Positions 1 to 12,420 of a DNA stretch of 64,000 bases are shown here, piece after piece (position 1 is the stretch's first letter; each line of letters begins with the position of its first letter). Origin of the DNA: Ailanthus altissimus (taxonomy: Eukaryota > Streptophyta > Magnoliopsida > Sapindales > Simaroubaceae); assembly GCA_946807835.1 (NCBI GenBank), contig OX327683.1:17675001-17739000 (forward strand), given 5' to 3'. Under the pieces are notes generated by a model. It did no database searches. It had not been told where the DNA came from and was given only the letters and a program-made list of their open reading frames with translations. The translations under genes and the position numbers were made by a program.

Positions 1-59
1 TTTTTAGTTAATGTAGAACAATTAACTCACTTAACAATCACCTTGAATGAAATCTTTGT

Positions 60-400
60 TGGTAAATAAATAACATTGTGCTGGTAGATGAGTAATACTG
101 AAAAACTCTGCAAGTAAAAGAGCAACACTGACCCTTTCTTTGTCGGTAGAGGAGCTTCTCTATCAGTAGAGAAACAACACTGGCCATTTCTCTGCCAGTA
201 GAGGAGCAACACTAGAAATCTTTGCAGGTAAAGAAGCAATACTAGCATTTTCGTACAACAATTAGTTCATTGATATATTTGATTAATAGTGTTGGTGAAA
301 AACAGGTAAAAGAGCAATACTAGCCCTTTCTTTGTTGGTAGAGGAGCTTCCAACATTAGAAATCTCTGCAAGAAAATAAGCAATATTGGCTCTTTTAGTC
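60..400. repeat. Degenerate minisatellite, about 30-33 bp unit
   Basis: Successive units share a core like GTAGAGGAGCAACACT followed by a T-rich CTTTCTTTGC-type half. Recognisable units start near 80, 110, 143, 164, 197, 227, 302 and 337. Units vary in length and several are truncated. No gene is supported; the short minus-strand reading frame across it is low-complexity Leu/Tyr-rich sequence produced by the repeat. Confidence 0.7.
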
Positions 401-3120
401 GACAATTAGTCCATTAACATTTTGATGTGTGGAGGAGGATAATTAGTCCATCAATATTTTGATGTGTATGGGTGGGGGGAGGGAGGTGAGTTTAAGATCA
501 AAGTGTCCAATCTAAAAGACTAGTTTGATAGATGGAAGAACCATCTTACTTATAAACACAAGCATTTATTATTTTTTAGCCAATGTGGGACAACTAACTC
601 ACTTAACAATCTCTTTTGAACGAAATCTTTCTCGATGAATGAACAGTACTAACCATTTCGTTTAATAGTGAATCTATCTATATTATAACTATCAGGGTCT
701 GACTCTAATACTACTTATTCAGGAGTCTTAGATTTATAAAAAAAAAAGCATAAAATTTAGGTGTCCAACTTAAAAAATTAACCTAATAAATTAAGAGATT
801 GTCATACTTATAAACTCAAACATCTATTATTTTTTAACTAATGTGACACAATCAACTCATGAATAAGTATTTATGGTTTTCTTTGAAAATATATGTTTTA
901 TTTATATAAAAAAAAGTTCATGCATGTATGAGAATTAATGCACTTAGAATCCGAAGGAAATTTATGAGCAAAATCATATTTCATAACCTTATTTGGAAGC
1001 TTATCCTGTAAAATATGTTGGTAATTTTTTTTTTTGGGGAAATTTCACAAACAATAACTCTTATATAGCTTAAATCTCCTTAATAGGAAGGTGGCAATTA
1101 ATGCACCACTTGTACAATGAACTTTTTTCTTATTTGTTTCTTTCTTTTTAATTTGCTATTGGTTGCACGCACTCTTGATTCTTAAATTGTCCAGCGAATA
1201 ACCCATATAATAAAATATCTTTATATTTATATGAAATGTAATTATTTGCTAACATACATTGCTTAATTGGGGAAATTAACTATAAGTCACTAAAAAAATT
1301 GATTAGTCATTGAAAACAAGGTGCTTAATCACAACTAAGGATGATGCCATGACCCTATCATGAAATTAGAAGAAAATTAACGGCTAATATTAAATTTGGG
1401 TCCAGTTCTTTAAAACCATATTAAATATATAATATGTATGAAGCCTTTTTTCTATGCTTGCCAACTAATTATATTACCACAATGTCCCTCACCACCTTAC
1501 CTTATTTATATGAAGAGTAATTAAACTCCCATTTATCTTTCCACATTATTAACATTGAATCATACTCAAACATGACTATGAGCATGAAATGTTCATAAGT
1601 GGAGCTCACAGTTAGATGACTTAACACTATGTTAATAGATTTTTTTTTATATAAATTATTATAAAAATTATACACTAAATGTCTTTTAATTAAGTTAAAT
1701 CTCACACTTTTTGTTTTAAAAAAGTTTACTTATTAAATGAATCGATTATATATATATATACATATATATATATATTATATACATATATATATATATATTA
1801 TATACTTAAATTGAAATTCACATTCAATTTATCTTTTATAAATGTTACCTAATTTTTCTTTTTCTTTTATACACTTTACAATAGGTATTACATCAATCAA
1901 CTAGTATTACAATGACCAGATTACACTACTATTACATCAATCAACTGGTATTATGAAAATAAAATTACATTACTAATATTATATTAGACTCATTATTAAT
2001 ATTTACATTAGGTTACACTATCAAGATCAATCAATTGGTATTATAACAATTAAATTACATTATTGACATTATCACAATATATCAGATTGATTATTGATAT
2101 TTACATCAAAATACACTAGATCATCGAGAGTAGTTTGTACAATATTAAGCATACTGCACTTGAACTATAAGGCTATTATGAGATGAAAAAAAAATTTATA
2201 CCATTCTAATATTTGTCAAAATTTAAACCTCTAACTTAAGGCAAGAAAGTACACAAAGTTATTTGCCGCTAGAATAAGTTCTCGAGTGATAAATTTTCTT
2301 AAACATTAATAAAGTATTTTATCAATCAATTCAAATGGTTTTTGTAATAACTTTATTTTCACGGGTGTATGAAGAAGGAAATGGTGTTGTTTTTTTTAAT
2401 CGGAAAGCAATACTCCATAATTAATGAATCTACGATAATTTTCAATTATGAATATTAATGTGGAGAAATAAAACCGGTCCACGCACACTCCCCTGGAACC
2501 ATTCACATGTGATCAGCCCTCCCAAGTGTTTCCCACACAGTACACTTGTACCTGCAAACCTATCAAACCTCTCCACGTGGAATTCCTTACCTCGTATAAC
2601 GTTACCAAGCTCGACTCCACTAAACTCCCACATAGTTTTAGCAACTTATTTCAATGGTCCCGATCTTCTAATAGAATTGCTATCATAATTTAATAATAAG
2701 ATTATTATAGTAGTCATATTAAATTAATAATAAATATTACCAACACTCATAAGAATTTGTGACAATATTGCAAAGCATTAAAAAATAATTGTGAATAACA
2801 AAGAATAATTAATACCTATAATATTAATATATAAGAGGTGGTTTTTTTTTAATATGTGAAAATATAGTCGCATTATTTGTTGTGGTTACCACTTATTGTG
2901 TCTTCACAATAATTTAATAAAGTCTTGTTTTATATTTAGATATTTATTTGAAAAATTACTAAATAAATTAATAATTGTAATAAATGAATACACAACGATT
3001 GCAATTATCCATCGTTCGAAAAAAGAAAGGAATGTATTTACCGACTTTCTCTTACAACTAATGCCATTATGAATCCACGTGGACGCTCCTGATTTCATCA
3101 TATGTAAATGGTAATTCTGC
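401..3120. other. Intergenic AT-rich DNA with dispersed repeats
   Basis: No gene is supported. A segment with the core ATGTGGGACAACTAACTCAC occurs at about 1-60, 570-630 and 830-865 in diverged form, which suggests remnants of one repeat family. An (AT)n tract lies at 1,745-1,803. At 1,880-2,110 a unit of roughly 130 bp (core ATCAATCAACTGGTATTAT) is repeated with divergence. The stretch just upstream of 3,120 should contain the promoter of the following gene, but I could not fix a TATA box. Confidence 0.5.
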
Positions 3121-3706
3121 GATAGGCTGTTCGCCGTCTATCTCTCCTCACAGTTAAAAACCAAACTCTTCTCAGCTTCTTTCTTTATACTCTCGCTAAA
3201 CTCGCTCCTGTGTAAAAAAAAACGTAAACGCCAAAATTAAAAATTAAAATAAATAAATAAAAATCATTCTCTGGCGCCGGGAATCACCTCCGGAGACTAC
3301 GACGGCAGCTCTCCGCCCGAGGTATTTTTTTCTTAATTTAACAAAAATGAAGAACTATTCTCATTTCTCACTGTTTAAGTTCTGCGCGTATGTATACTAT
3401 GCATATATGTTTGCGTGCAGGTATAGATTTTCTGAATTCTAGTTTATCTTTACGTATCCTAAACTGCATGTAGTTTTTGATCGAGGCTCAATTTTTCTGT
3501 TAATTTCGTAAATTCAAATACATGCTAGTTTTTGTTTCTATTTTACCTTTTTTTTTTGTTAATAATTTTTTTGTTTTGTTTTTCTGCAGATTATGAATTA
3601 GGTTTGGTTGCTGCATGATTGTAGAGAGCAGAAACGGTGTAGTATAGGGATTAAGCTTAACGGTCAAGGAACTAATTAAGTTGTCTGACTTGGCGTTGCG
3701 AAAATG
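3121..3706 (+). other. 5' leader exons and leader intron of the TDBD gene
   Basis: A non-coding first exon probably ends at 3,321 (GAG|GTATTT). The next exon runs 3,590-3,706, after an acceptor TTTCTGCAG and before a GT donor at 3,707. The exon carries two tiny upstream reading frames, ATG-AAT-TAG at 3,593-3,601 and a 10-codon one at 3,615-3,647. The main ATG at 3,704-3,706 is the last codon of the exon. The transcription start is not determined; the CT-rich DNA around 3,130-3,200 is a plausible zone. Confidence 0.6.
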
Positions 3707-6700
3707 GTAGGCTTGCAAACTTTGATAAAAGTTGAAATTTTTTCATCTTTAGTGTATATGTGGATGTTTTTGATATCATTTGGTGTGTTCTATGGACATG
3801 TTGTTTAGGGTTTTGTTGCTGTTTGTCATTTTAAATTAAAAGGATGCTTATATGTAATTTTGATTTGGTTCTGATTGATTCATCGCAGTTCAGGTTTAAT
3901 TCTGAGATTGTCTTGGTGGATGAAGGTGATATTTTGTCTAAAATGTGATATTATGGCGATCCGAGTTGTTATAGTTATGTTCTAAGTTAATTTACTGCAG
4001 TACTGGCGCGTGGTTTGTATTCAAGGGGTGAGCTGCTAGATGGGGGGTGGGGTTGGCGGGCTTGTGATTATTTAAATTTTGTTGCTTTATGTTTTATAAT
4101 GCTTAGTTATGCTTAGTTTGTTGGCAGAGTTTGTATCTGAGATCCTAAGCTGTGAGAGCTAATTATTGAGTGCTGGGTTTTATGGGCCTGGTAATTGTTG
4201 ACAAGTGTGTATATATGTGTAACTGTGGCTTTTTATCCTTTCATGTATAAATGACATGTTCTTTATGAGCTTTAGTCCTTGTGAAGATATATTTATGGTT
4301 ATTGCCGACATAGCAGTAAAAACATCAGTAAACTCATAGCGATCAGGGAGGGAAGTATCTACTTTGGAATGAGAATGTGAACCAATGTTTCTTGGTTTCT
4401 GTTCTGGAAAAGAAAATGAGAATGGTTAGATTTAATATTACTTTGGACATGATAGAATAAAATGAGTAACCTATTTCTATTCACCTTTGCTAACATGTGA
4501 TGATCTTTTTATAACAGTTGGCATCCATAACTATATATCAAGAAACCAAGAGAAACAGATGTAAACTAGTTTTACTTTAGGATTTTAGTTTTAAAATGTC
4601 AATGTATCAGTTTAAAGTGTTGATCCATTTAAATGGTAGCTTTAGAGGATCTTGTTACAGATGGTACTCAACAAGCACGGTTAAATTAGAGTACGTTGCT
4701 GGGAAACCAAATATGATAAGCTTAAAGAGACCAGGTCTTGTGAGGTTTATGTTAAATTCAAAACCTGGTTAATTGAGCTATGAATGGATAAATCATAAAC
4801 CTATTACTATAATCACTTAAACTAATTTATTACGTATGACTAGATAAACAACCTGGAAGTTTATATTTTATTAATCATGACACTTTCTTTGTAAAGTTGA
4901 TGTGTAATGACTGCGTGGAATTTCTATTGCTTTTCTCTGCAGATATGCAAATATATTTTTCTTCCTCGTAGTCGCAAATTTGTTCCTTGATGACTTATGT
5001 ATTTATCTTATCTTGCCCTTTGTATTTTCCCTTTCCTTTTTAGATTTGATCCTTTTTTAATTATAATTGTGCAACTTGACCAGCTTCTCATCTGTTCTTA
5101 ATATACTCTCTTATCTTTTGATTTTGACTTCCACTCAGTCAGATTTTTTACCATGTTGGTTTTTGCAGTCTTTTCAGCACAAAAGCTTTTGGATGCCAAG
5201 AGATTCTGGGTGTCTAACTGATGGAGAGATAGGTTATGATAATTCCTCAAGAAGTGAACCAAAGCGTGGCCATCAGTGGTTTACGGATGCTACCGGGACA
5301 GAACTATTCAGTAACAAAAAGCAAGCAATAGAAGCTGTTAACAGGCCAGTCTTGGGAATTTCACATGCCAATGTTTCACAATGGCATAGCAGTTCTAGTT
5401 TTCAGCCACTTTCAGGGCAATTTTCTGACCGGCCTTTTGGGTCTGAGCCTGTACGGACTGTCAGTCTGGTTGATAGGAACATTCCTTCTGGTGATGGTGG
5501 AAATTTGAACATGGGAAGAAAGGGTTTTGAGGATCATTATAGTAATGCCTCAATGGGTTTGTCTATGTCACATTACATTGAAGATCCTTCATGTTTCAAT
5601 CTCAGTGGTGTTAGAAAAGTTAAGGTCAATCAAGTTAGGGACTCTGGCATTGGTCTCTCAGCATCCATGGGTGACTCCTATTGTAGAGGAGGTAACGGCT
5701 CAATGTCAATGGGTACTATCTATGATAAGAGTGACAACAACACCATGTCACTGGGACCAAATAACATTAATTCAGATGAGCATACCATCTCAATGGGCCA
5801 TACCTTCAATAAGGTTGACAGCAATTTCATTTCCATGGGTCACACCTTAAATAAGGGAGATGAGGATTGCATATCGATGGGTTACAATTATAGCAGGAGA
5901 AATGATAATGTATCATTGATGGGTCAGTCGCTTGACAAAGGCGTTGGCAATCTTATGTCGATTGGTCAGTCTTCTGAAAAAGGGGATAGCAATCTTATAT
6001 CCATAGGCCACTATGACAAAGGGCCTGTGAATTTTATGTCCATGAGCCAGACCTATGATAAAGCAAATGAGAATTTGATTTCAATGGGTTATTCCTATAA
6101 TAAGGGAAATGACAATCCCATAGGAGTGGCTCCAACATATGATAAGGATGATTCCAACATCACAACAGTGAGTTCTATTCAAGACAAAGGGGATTCGGGA
6201 GTTCTCTCCATGGGTCACAGTTTCAATAAGAGTGAGACAAATACAATATCTTTTGGAAGTTATGATGAATCTGAGACAAATCCCTCTGGGAATATGATTA
6301 GCAGCTATGATTTGTTGGTGGGTACTCAGAACTCAGCTCAAGCTCCAGAAGAACCAAGCCAGCCAAATTTGGTTGAGCCAAATGTGGATTCAACTTTAAA
6401 TACAACTCCAAGAACAAATCCTATAACTGATACAGCTCCTAAGAATAGAGAGGCAAAGGCAGCAAAGAAGGTTCCTGCAAATAATTTCCCTTCAAATGTT
6501 AAAAGTTTGTTATCAACTGGTATGTTTGATGGGGTTCCTGTGAAGTATGTTTCATGGTCGCGAGAGGTGCACTTTATTTCCTAGTTTCAATATTATATTT
6601 CCTTTCCTTGTGCATATTTTCTGTAACTGTGTTGACATGGATAACTTTCTCGCCAAGCAGAAAAATCTTAAAGGATTTATAAATGGAACTGGGTATCAAT

Positions 6701-7201
6701 GTGGCTGTGATAACTGCAACTTCACCAAGGTAAGCAACCGAGTACATTTCATTTTCATTTAAGAAAGTCAGCCATTTTCATGACTTGACTGGTCTTTGAA
6801 ACTGTGTCATACAGACTTTGAATGCCTATGAATTTGAGCGTCATGCTAATTGCAAGACCAAGCACCCTAATAATCACATATACTTTGAGAATGGAAAGAC
6901 AGTCTATGCAGTTGTTCAAGAGCTGAAGAATACTCCTCAGGAGATGCTGTTTGATGTAATTCAAAATGTGACTGGGTGTCAAATTAATCAGAAAAATTTT
7001 CGCATTTGGAAAGGTAGTGGAGATGTTTTTTTGGTCTCCAAGGAATGCTGATATTTTAAATCAATATAATTGATTTGGAAAATGACATTAATTATTTGTC
7101 TCTCTTACTAAAATTTCTTTTTCTTCTCAGCATCATATCAAGCTGCCACCCGTGAACTTCAGCGAATCTATGGGAAGGATGAAATTGTCATGCCATCTTG
7201 A
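3704..7201 (+). CDS. TDBD/Jas-domain putative nuclear regulator
   Basis: Exons 3704-3706, 5169-6566, 6661-6729, 6815-7013 and 7131-7201 join in frame to give 579 residues. The first coding exon holds only the ATG; the next begins SFQHKSFW, the expected N-terminus of this plant family. Residues 181-374 are 14 consecutive imperfect 14-residue repeats (S-M-G-x-x-Y/F-x-K-x-D-x-N). From about residue 440 to the end lies the conserved C-terminal domain: NFPSNVKSLLSTGMFDGVPV, a CGCDNC cysteine cluster and an FERHANCKTKHPNN segment. This matches the Tify-domain-binding (TDBD/Jas-like) domain known from NINJA and IDM1-type proteins. A role as a nuclear adaptor or transcriptional regulator is inferred from family only; no DNA-binding domain is obvious. 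Arabidopsis has uncharacterised homologues of this architecture. Confidence 0.85.
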
Positions 7202-7289
7202 GGTGAGGACTCTGCTTCGCCTTCCTGCAAACTTCAGTGAATCTATGGGAAGGATGAAATTGTCATGCCATCTTAAGGTGAAGACTCCG
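7155..7289 (+). repeat. 75-bp tandem duplication spanning the stop codon
   Basis: The segment starting at 7,155 (last codons, stop and early 3' UTR of the TDBD gene) is repeated at 7,230 with a period of 75 bp and a few substitutions. The first copy ends the protein with TGA (7,199-7,201). The second copy has TAA at the equivalent site. The duplicate lies wholly in the 3' UTR, so the protein is unaffected. Confidence 0.9.
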
Positions 7290-8108
7290 AGGTCGGTTAA
7301 GCTGTGGGTTGTTCATAGCAGTAGCTGTTCATTAGTAACTTATAAACCTATCTAGTTTTAATAATTCCATCGGACGGATGCCCAACGAGGCTTTTTTTTC
7401 TTCATATTTTCTGAATTAAGACTTGAATTATCGTTTCGGTTTCGGATGATTGTATCATCTGGTAGAAGTAAACTTCTGTGGGATATGTATATTGGGGCAT
7501 GAAAGGTGCTTCCGCCATGTTTCTGTGTTAGTTTTGGAAGACAAATTACCCCCACTCTTTGAGCCCACAGGGGATTTGATTAATTTTACGAGAGTGATAC
7601 TTGCACTTTTCAATTAGTATCTTAATATTATTCATACTAAGAGAGGTGTTAAGTAATTAATGGATGGTGAATCGTGTAATGAATATTAATCATCTAATAA
7701 AATGGTTGACACATTACATAAAATGATAAAATATTGAGAAACTATTTAAGAAGCATAGTATAGTTTTAATGTTATGCAAGGTCTTTCAAGGAGTGATAAT
7801 TTTACTAAGGATACTTTTTGCAATTTTGAAATTTAATTTGGATATAATTTCACATAAAACAACAAAATGATTATTTTTAACGGATTTCACTTGAATGGAA
7901 CTAGTTTTTAGTACTAAAAAGCCAAATAAAAATCCCAGAAAAGATTGATACTTTGGTTTGTATAATAAGAAGAGCAAGTAAAAATGCGCAACTCGGGTTG
8001 ATTTTACAATTTTATTGAAGAGTGATATTGACACTTGAGCTCACTTTTCCATTCCATTCCATTCCATTCCACCAGGAAAAGAAATTAACAAAAAATCTCA
8101 CTCTAATA
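7202..8108. other. Convergent 3' regions of the TDBD and WAT1 genes
   Basis: The interval lies between two converging genes and holds their 3' UTRs. Sequence up to about 7,570 looks like the TDBD 3' UTR, followed by AT-rich spacer. An (ATTCC)n microsatellite at about 8,047-8,071 lies just past the WAT1 stop codon on the minus strand. No other gene is seen. Confidence 0.5.
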
Positions 8109-10194
8109 TCAACTACTGGATTCGGCATTCTCAATGTCAGCATTGACTGTAGGCATGTGTTGATGAGGTTGTGGCGGCTGATTGATGTGTGATACCGATG
8201 GGGGCGGGTCCTTGCTTCGACCCCATAAAACCATGTATAACCCAATCACGATGATGACTGCTCCAATAATCCTACAGAATTAAAATTCAATATATAGTAT
8301 CATGATTAGTAACATTCCCCCCATATTTGTGCATTTTTAGTAAGTGAATGTGGGTGTGGGTGGAGGAGAAAGTATGATGCATAACATAAGCATACCTCCC
8401 TGTATAAAGTTGCTCGGCTAGAAAAATGTAGCCCAAAATTGCAATGATAACCATGCCTAGAGGATTAAAACATGTCAAAAAAACAGGACCCCTTTTCTTC
8501 ATCAACCACCCCATTATGAAATAAGCTGAACACGACACAAATCCCTGCATTCGTGCCATCCTTAATTAGTCTCAATAGCTACTTCTTTATTTCAAGATAT
8601 TGATTTGATCCCATTAATAAACTCATAGGCATGTACATATTTGATGGTTGGATGAATTTTTATCACCTCTTTTCTTATTATATATGATCCAAAAAGACTA
8701 CTCAAGTTTAATTTAAATAATATTGTTCCATAAAACTCTTAAGAGTGTAGCCTATATACCAAAAGAATCTTTGTCCAAATGCCAAAAATTGAGAAAACAC
8801 CAAATTGATAAATTGTCCATTTTGATTTTAAGGGATTAAATTAACTAAAGAGTTCTTACACCATAGAGCACAGCAAGAAGTTTGGCATCCAAGTGCAATG
8901 ACCAGACTGCGGTGTTTCCACGTTCGACCGCAAAGGCCACGATGGTGCCTTCCACCGAGCTTATCATGCACACAACTGCTGCCAGAGATAGCTCCGCAGG
9001 GTACGATCTCAATATGAATGCCTTTCATAAAAAAATAAAAAAAGGAACAACCCATATTACATATCCTACGAAACAATGATACAATTAAAGTAATTACTAA
9101 AAAAAAAAAAAAGAAATTGAATTATTGCCATTTCGGAGTTTCTTACTTGCAAAATGATGAAACAGGACCAGACAAAACAACCAGCTGTGATTATTAGAAC
9201 ACCCTTTGTGTGATCTTGTTCTTGTGCACCGCTTTCTGATTGATTGTGAAGAATCCTTACTTGTTTCCATGGAAATTCAACAATTGGTCCTCTGATAAAT
9301 GTCATGCTCATTGCCCCCCCAGCTGTTACAATGGTGCCCAATATCTTTGCTTGACTACGCAGTCTTTTGATTTTCACTTTCTCGAACCTGCCAATTCCTT
9401 TCAGTAAGTTTTAAACAGCACACACTTTATTGATCTTAAGCTTTCTTCACATATTTACTAGCGTCACGATCAAGTGCTTGTGATTTGAGCTATCCAAATG
9501 CTGTTAGCTAAAAATTAACTCCGTTTTTGAGCAATAGTACAATAGCGCTATATAGCTCAAACCTGCACCAATGTTAAATTACTAAAGATATATATATATA
9601 TAATTTGGAGTCATACCTAAAAATACAAGCCATTACAAATGTCAAGGCAGGAAGAATATTGCACAAGGCCACTGTGAAAGTTGCTGTAGTGTACTTCATT
9701 CCTGTATAAAACAAGTTCTGGCTAATTACAGGCCTGCATTACAGATTTGCAGATCAAACTTGAGTCTTTAGAGATTATATATATATATATATATATATAT
9801 ATACGAGGTATAAAAATTGTTGCTTTCTCAAGAAAAAATTCTTACTCGAACAGACTAAGCAATGCGATCTTAGCAAAGATGGGGAAGGTCATCTTTGGCC
9901 TTGTATTCCTGTGAAGATTCATGAGATTAATGCCTTCATTTCTTCAGGATTTTTACAATTAAAAATATTTAACTGGACATAGAAAGAGATATACCTTTCT
10001 AAAACAATGGCAAAAGGAACAATGAAAATTGTAGCAAAAACCATGCGATATGCTACCAATACATGCTGGCTCAGCCCTTGATTTAGAGCAAACTTTGCAA
10101 TTATAGACATAATTGAATAAGAAAATTGCATGAAAATCACAGCCAAATAGGGCTTTGCATGATTCAGAAGCTGAGTAAAGGACTTTACACACAT
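8109..10194 (-). CDS. WAT1-related (MtN21/EamA) transporter, copy A
   Basis: Seven exons on the minus strand (9995-10194, 9846-9908, 9617-9733, 9147-9387, 8860-9021, 8396-8544, 8109-8271) join in frame into 364 residues, a usual length for the family. All junctions are GT-AG. The protein is highly hydrophobic, with about ten predicted membrane segments in two EamA repeats. Family signatures include the N-terminal NHAKPYLAVIFMQF, the Q-N-L-Y/F-Y-x-G-M-K motif after exon 2, A-K-I-x-G-T-I-V-x-x-G-G-A-M, and RGPVFLTCFNPLGMVIIAI near the end. The tail is short, polar and Pro/Gln/His-rich. Members move auxin, amino acids or other small metabolites across the vacuolar or plasma membrane; the substrate here is unknown. 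The start at 10,194 aligns with family N-termini; an in-frame upstream extension is judged non-coding. Confidence 0.9.
9778..9802. repeat. (AT)n microsatellite in WAT1-A intron
   Basis: A perfect AT dinucleotide run lies inside the second coding intron. Length polymorphism is likely. Confidence 0.9.
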
Positions 10195-11459
10195 TCTTTT
10201 AAACTTCTCCTTGATCACTCTTTCTGTGTACAATAATTGAATGAAGAAAGTGTTACAGGAAGTGTATATATATGTCCATGTTAAATTATTTAAGATATTA
10301 TTTTGCATGGGTGAAGAAGATTTCGTTTAACACGTCGGTTTTATATATAAGTTGTAGTAATATGTTAGGCAAATTGACCATCATTTTCCTTAAATGACAG
10401 AAAGAGCATTTCACAAAATATCAAAATCAGCCACGGTCTACTCCTCATAAAGCATCGAAGCTTGCTAAAACAAGATGGAATTAGAAGTGCTTTCGATGAT
10501 CAGAAATAGGAAATGAACATGAAACCCATTAATTTTTGCCGAATACAAAATCGAAAACTAGAAGCAATCAGGGTTTAGTGAATCTTAAATATCTTTTGTA
10601 GTTGAATAAGTACCCCATCAGTGATACTATAATTAGGGCTTTGAGTTTTACTTTGTTATTAATGTCGACAGGTAACTTTTTCTTATTTCTTGGTTAGTAA
10701 ATATATAAAAAATAATATATCCTATTTTCTTAAGAGTTTCATCTAAACACAGGTCAGACAATGACATGTAACCACTAATATAATCTATGATCCAGATTTG
10801 TAGATTACTTTAGGTTTCTTTTTTTTTTTCTTTCTAATAAATCATCAATCGAAAAGTCTGTATTTCATTTTCTCATATTCTTCATGATGGCGAAAGGAAA
10901 CCTGTGAATCTTGGCAAATTAACAGCAAACTGACAGAAACCCTTTTCTTCATCAACCATTACATAATGAAAAATTAAGCTAAGCAATTCACTATTTTCCT
11001 GTATGGAAATATTATCCATGACTTCGAGTCCAAGCTAAATACAATAATCAAAGACATCTGTGCTTCTATATACAAATAATAACCTAGAAATAGTGTCAAC
11101 AGTGCTACAATAGTGCAACAGGGCATTTGGTCTGGTGGTCCGATTCTGCTTAGGGTGCTAGTGCCAACTTCAATTTCGGAATATGCCCTCGATTTTTATA
11201 ATTTATTGGTCTAGCCATGTGTATTTTCTTTTAGACAAAAGCCATAAATGTGCTTTTGTGATATTTTTTTATTTTGTTTTAGTTACCACATAATTTTTTA
11301 GTTTATTGCTAGGGAAAATTAGATGAAATTTGGCCCACTCGTAAGAGTTCAACTTGGCTTTCAAACCCAGTTCCCTTTATAAGCAACTTGATTCAAAATA
11401 GTTACTTTAATAGAATGATTGTAAGTTCAAACATTTGGGTCTCTATAACTCAGTTTAGA
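10195..11459. other. Upstream region of WAT1-A
   Basis: AT-rich sequence that should contain the WAT1-A promoter. I see no supported gene and no clear regulatory motif. Confidence 0.4.
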
Positions 11460-12420
11460 AAGGTTATTGAGTGAAACTCATGCTAAGACATGTGTCGCTA
11501 TTTAGTATTATTATTTCTTTGACATTGTAAACAAGTCACCTGCCACGTCATCATTGGATCTACCAATAGGCACACACGTCAACAAACCTTAGGCTCTGCC
11601 ATATCACCATCGGGTCCCTTCAGTGGTCCAGTTAGAGCCTTGTTAGTGCATATCTAGACCTGAAGATAAGACGTGATAAGAAAAATTTTCAAAGAGCTAA
11701 TGACGAGTTTCTACGTTAGCAAGTACAAGCTCTTGTCCTCTATTGACACATAGATCAGACGCTTTATGGAGTTATTGGAAAATCCAATACTAAATTCGTT
11801 GAGCTTAAGGGGATAAAGTCTACTGACTACTTGGTGCTCCCAATCCACCTAACTAAGCTGACTACTCCAAAAAGCACCAAATTAAGAAGATACATAATAC
11901 TCCAAACTTCAAAAGGATATAATTACCTATATCCCCCATTTGAGTTAGTTCTCCAAAATTCTCCTTATGATAGGGATGATTCTCTAATTATATATCGCCA
12001 CGTATTGCTCTTAAGAGGTAATCTCTAGGCTAAATCCCTCTATACTCAAATTATCTCTAATTTTGAATAAGGGTGAGAGAAGAATTCAAATTAAGACAAC
12101 TATTCTAGTAAGAAAAACTCTCTTTATCTTCTTTCTAAATTATACATTTTTCTATGGGGATAACAACCCTAGGGATATAATCGCTACTGAGTCACCGTCT
12201 AACTTGAGCGTCAGAGCTATTGTCAGCCACATACTACTGACCTCGTGTTACTTGTGTTCCTTAGGTCCCTTCAGGCAGTCTAGCTTTTAACTCGTCCTCA
12301 ATTCGATTCTCACTCAGTCTCAATTTCAACACTGCTAAATCATAGGTCTAAATGCAACTCTTAGCACCGTTAAACTTAATAACTCAAATTTTCCCTTACT
12401 TTGTACTCCTCACACGTTTG
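11460..12420 (+). mobile_element. Probable solo-LTR or TRIM remnant
   Basis: Less AT-rich than its surroundings and without a real reading frame. The end near 12,187-12,290 has a run like TCTAACTTGAGCGTCAGAG followed by a C/T-rich stretch. This resembles the 3' portion of many plant gypsy or TRIM LTRs, which carry an ACTTGAGCGTCGGAG-type motif. Boundaries and target duplication were not found. Confidence 0.4.

Noticed and set aside
2442..2688. Overlapping open frames on both strands upstream of the TDBD gene
   Set aside because: Short, no homology recognised, no splice or start context, and overlapping each other.
5527..5850. 107-codon open frame inside the TDBD gene
   Set aside because: It is the alternative frame of the repeat array; the main frame carries the conserved protein.
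9959..10192. Cys-rich minus-strand frame over WAT1-A exon 1
   Set aside because: Out-of-frame shadow of the true exon. The relic at 32,885-33,075 shows a similar shadow, which helped identify it.
11831..12290. Two plus-strand frames of 65-75 codons
   Set aside because: They lie in LTR-like DNA and match no protein that I recognise.
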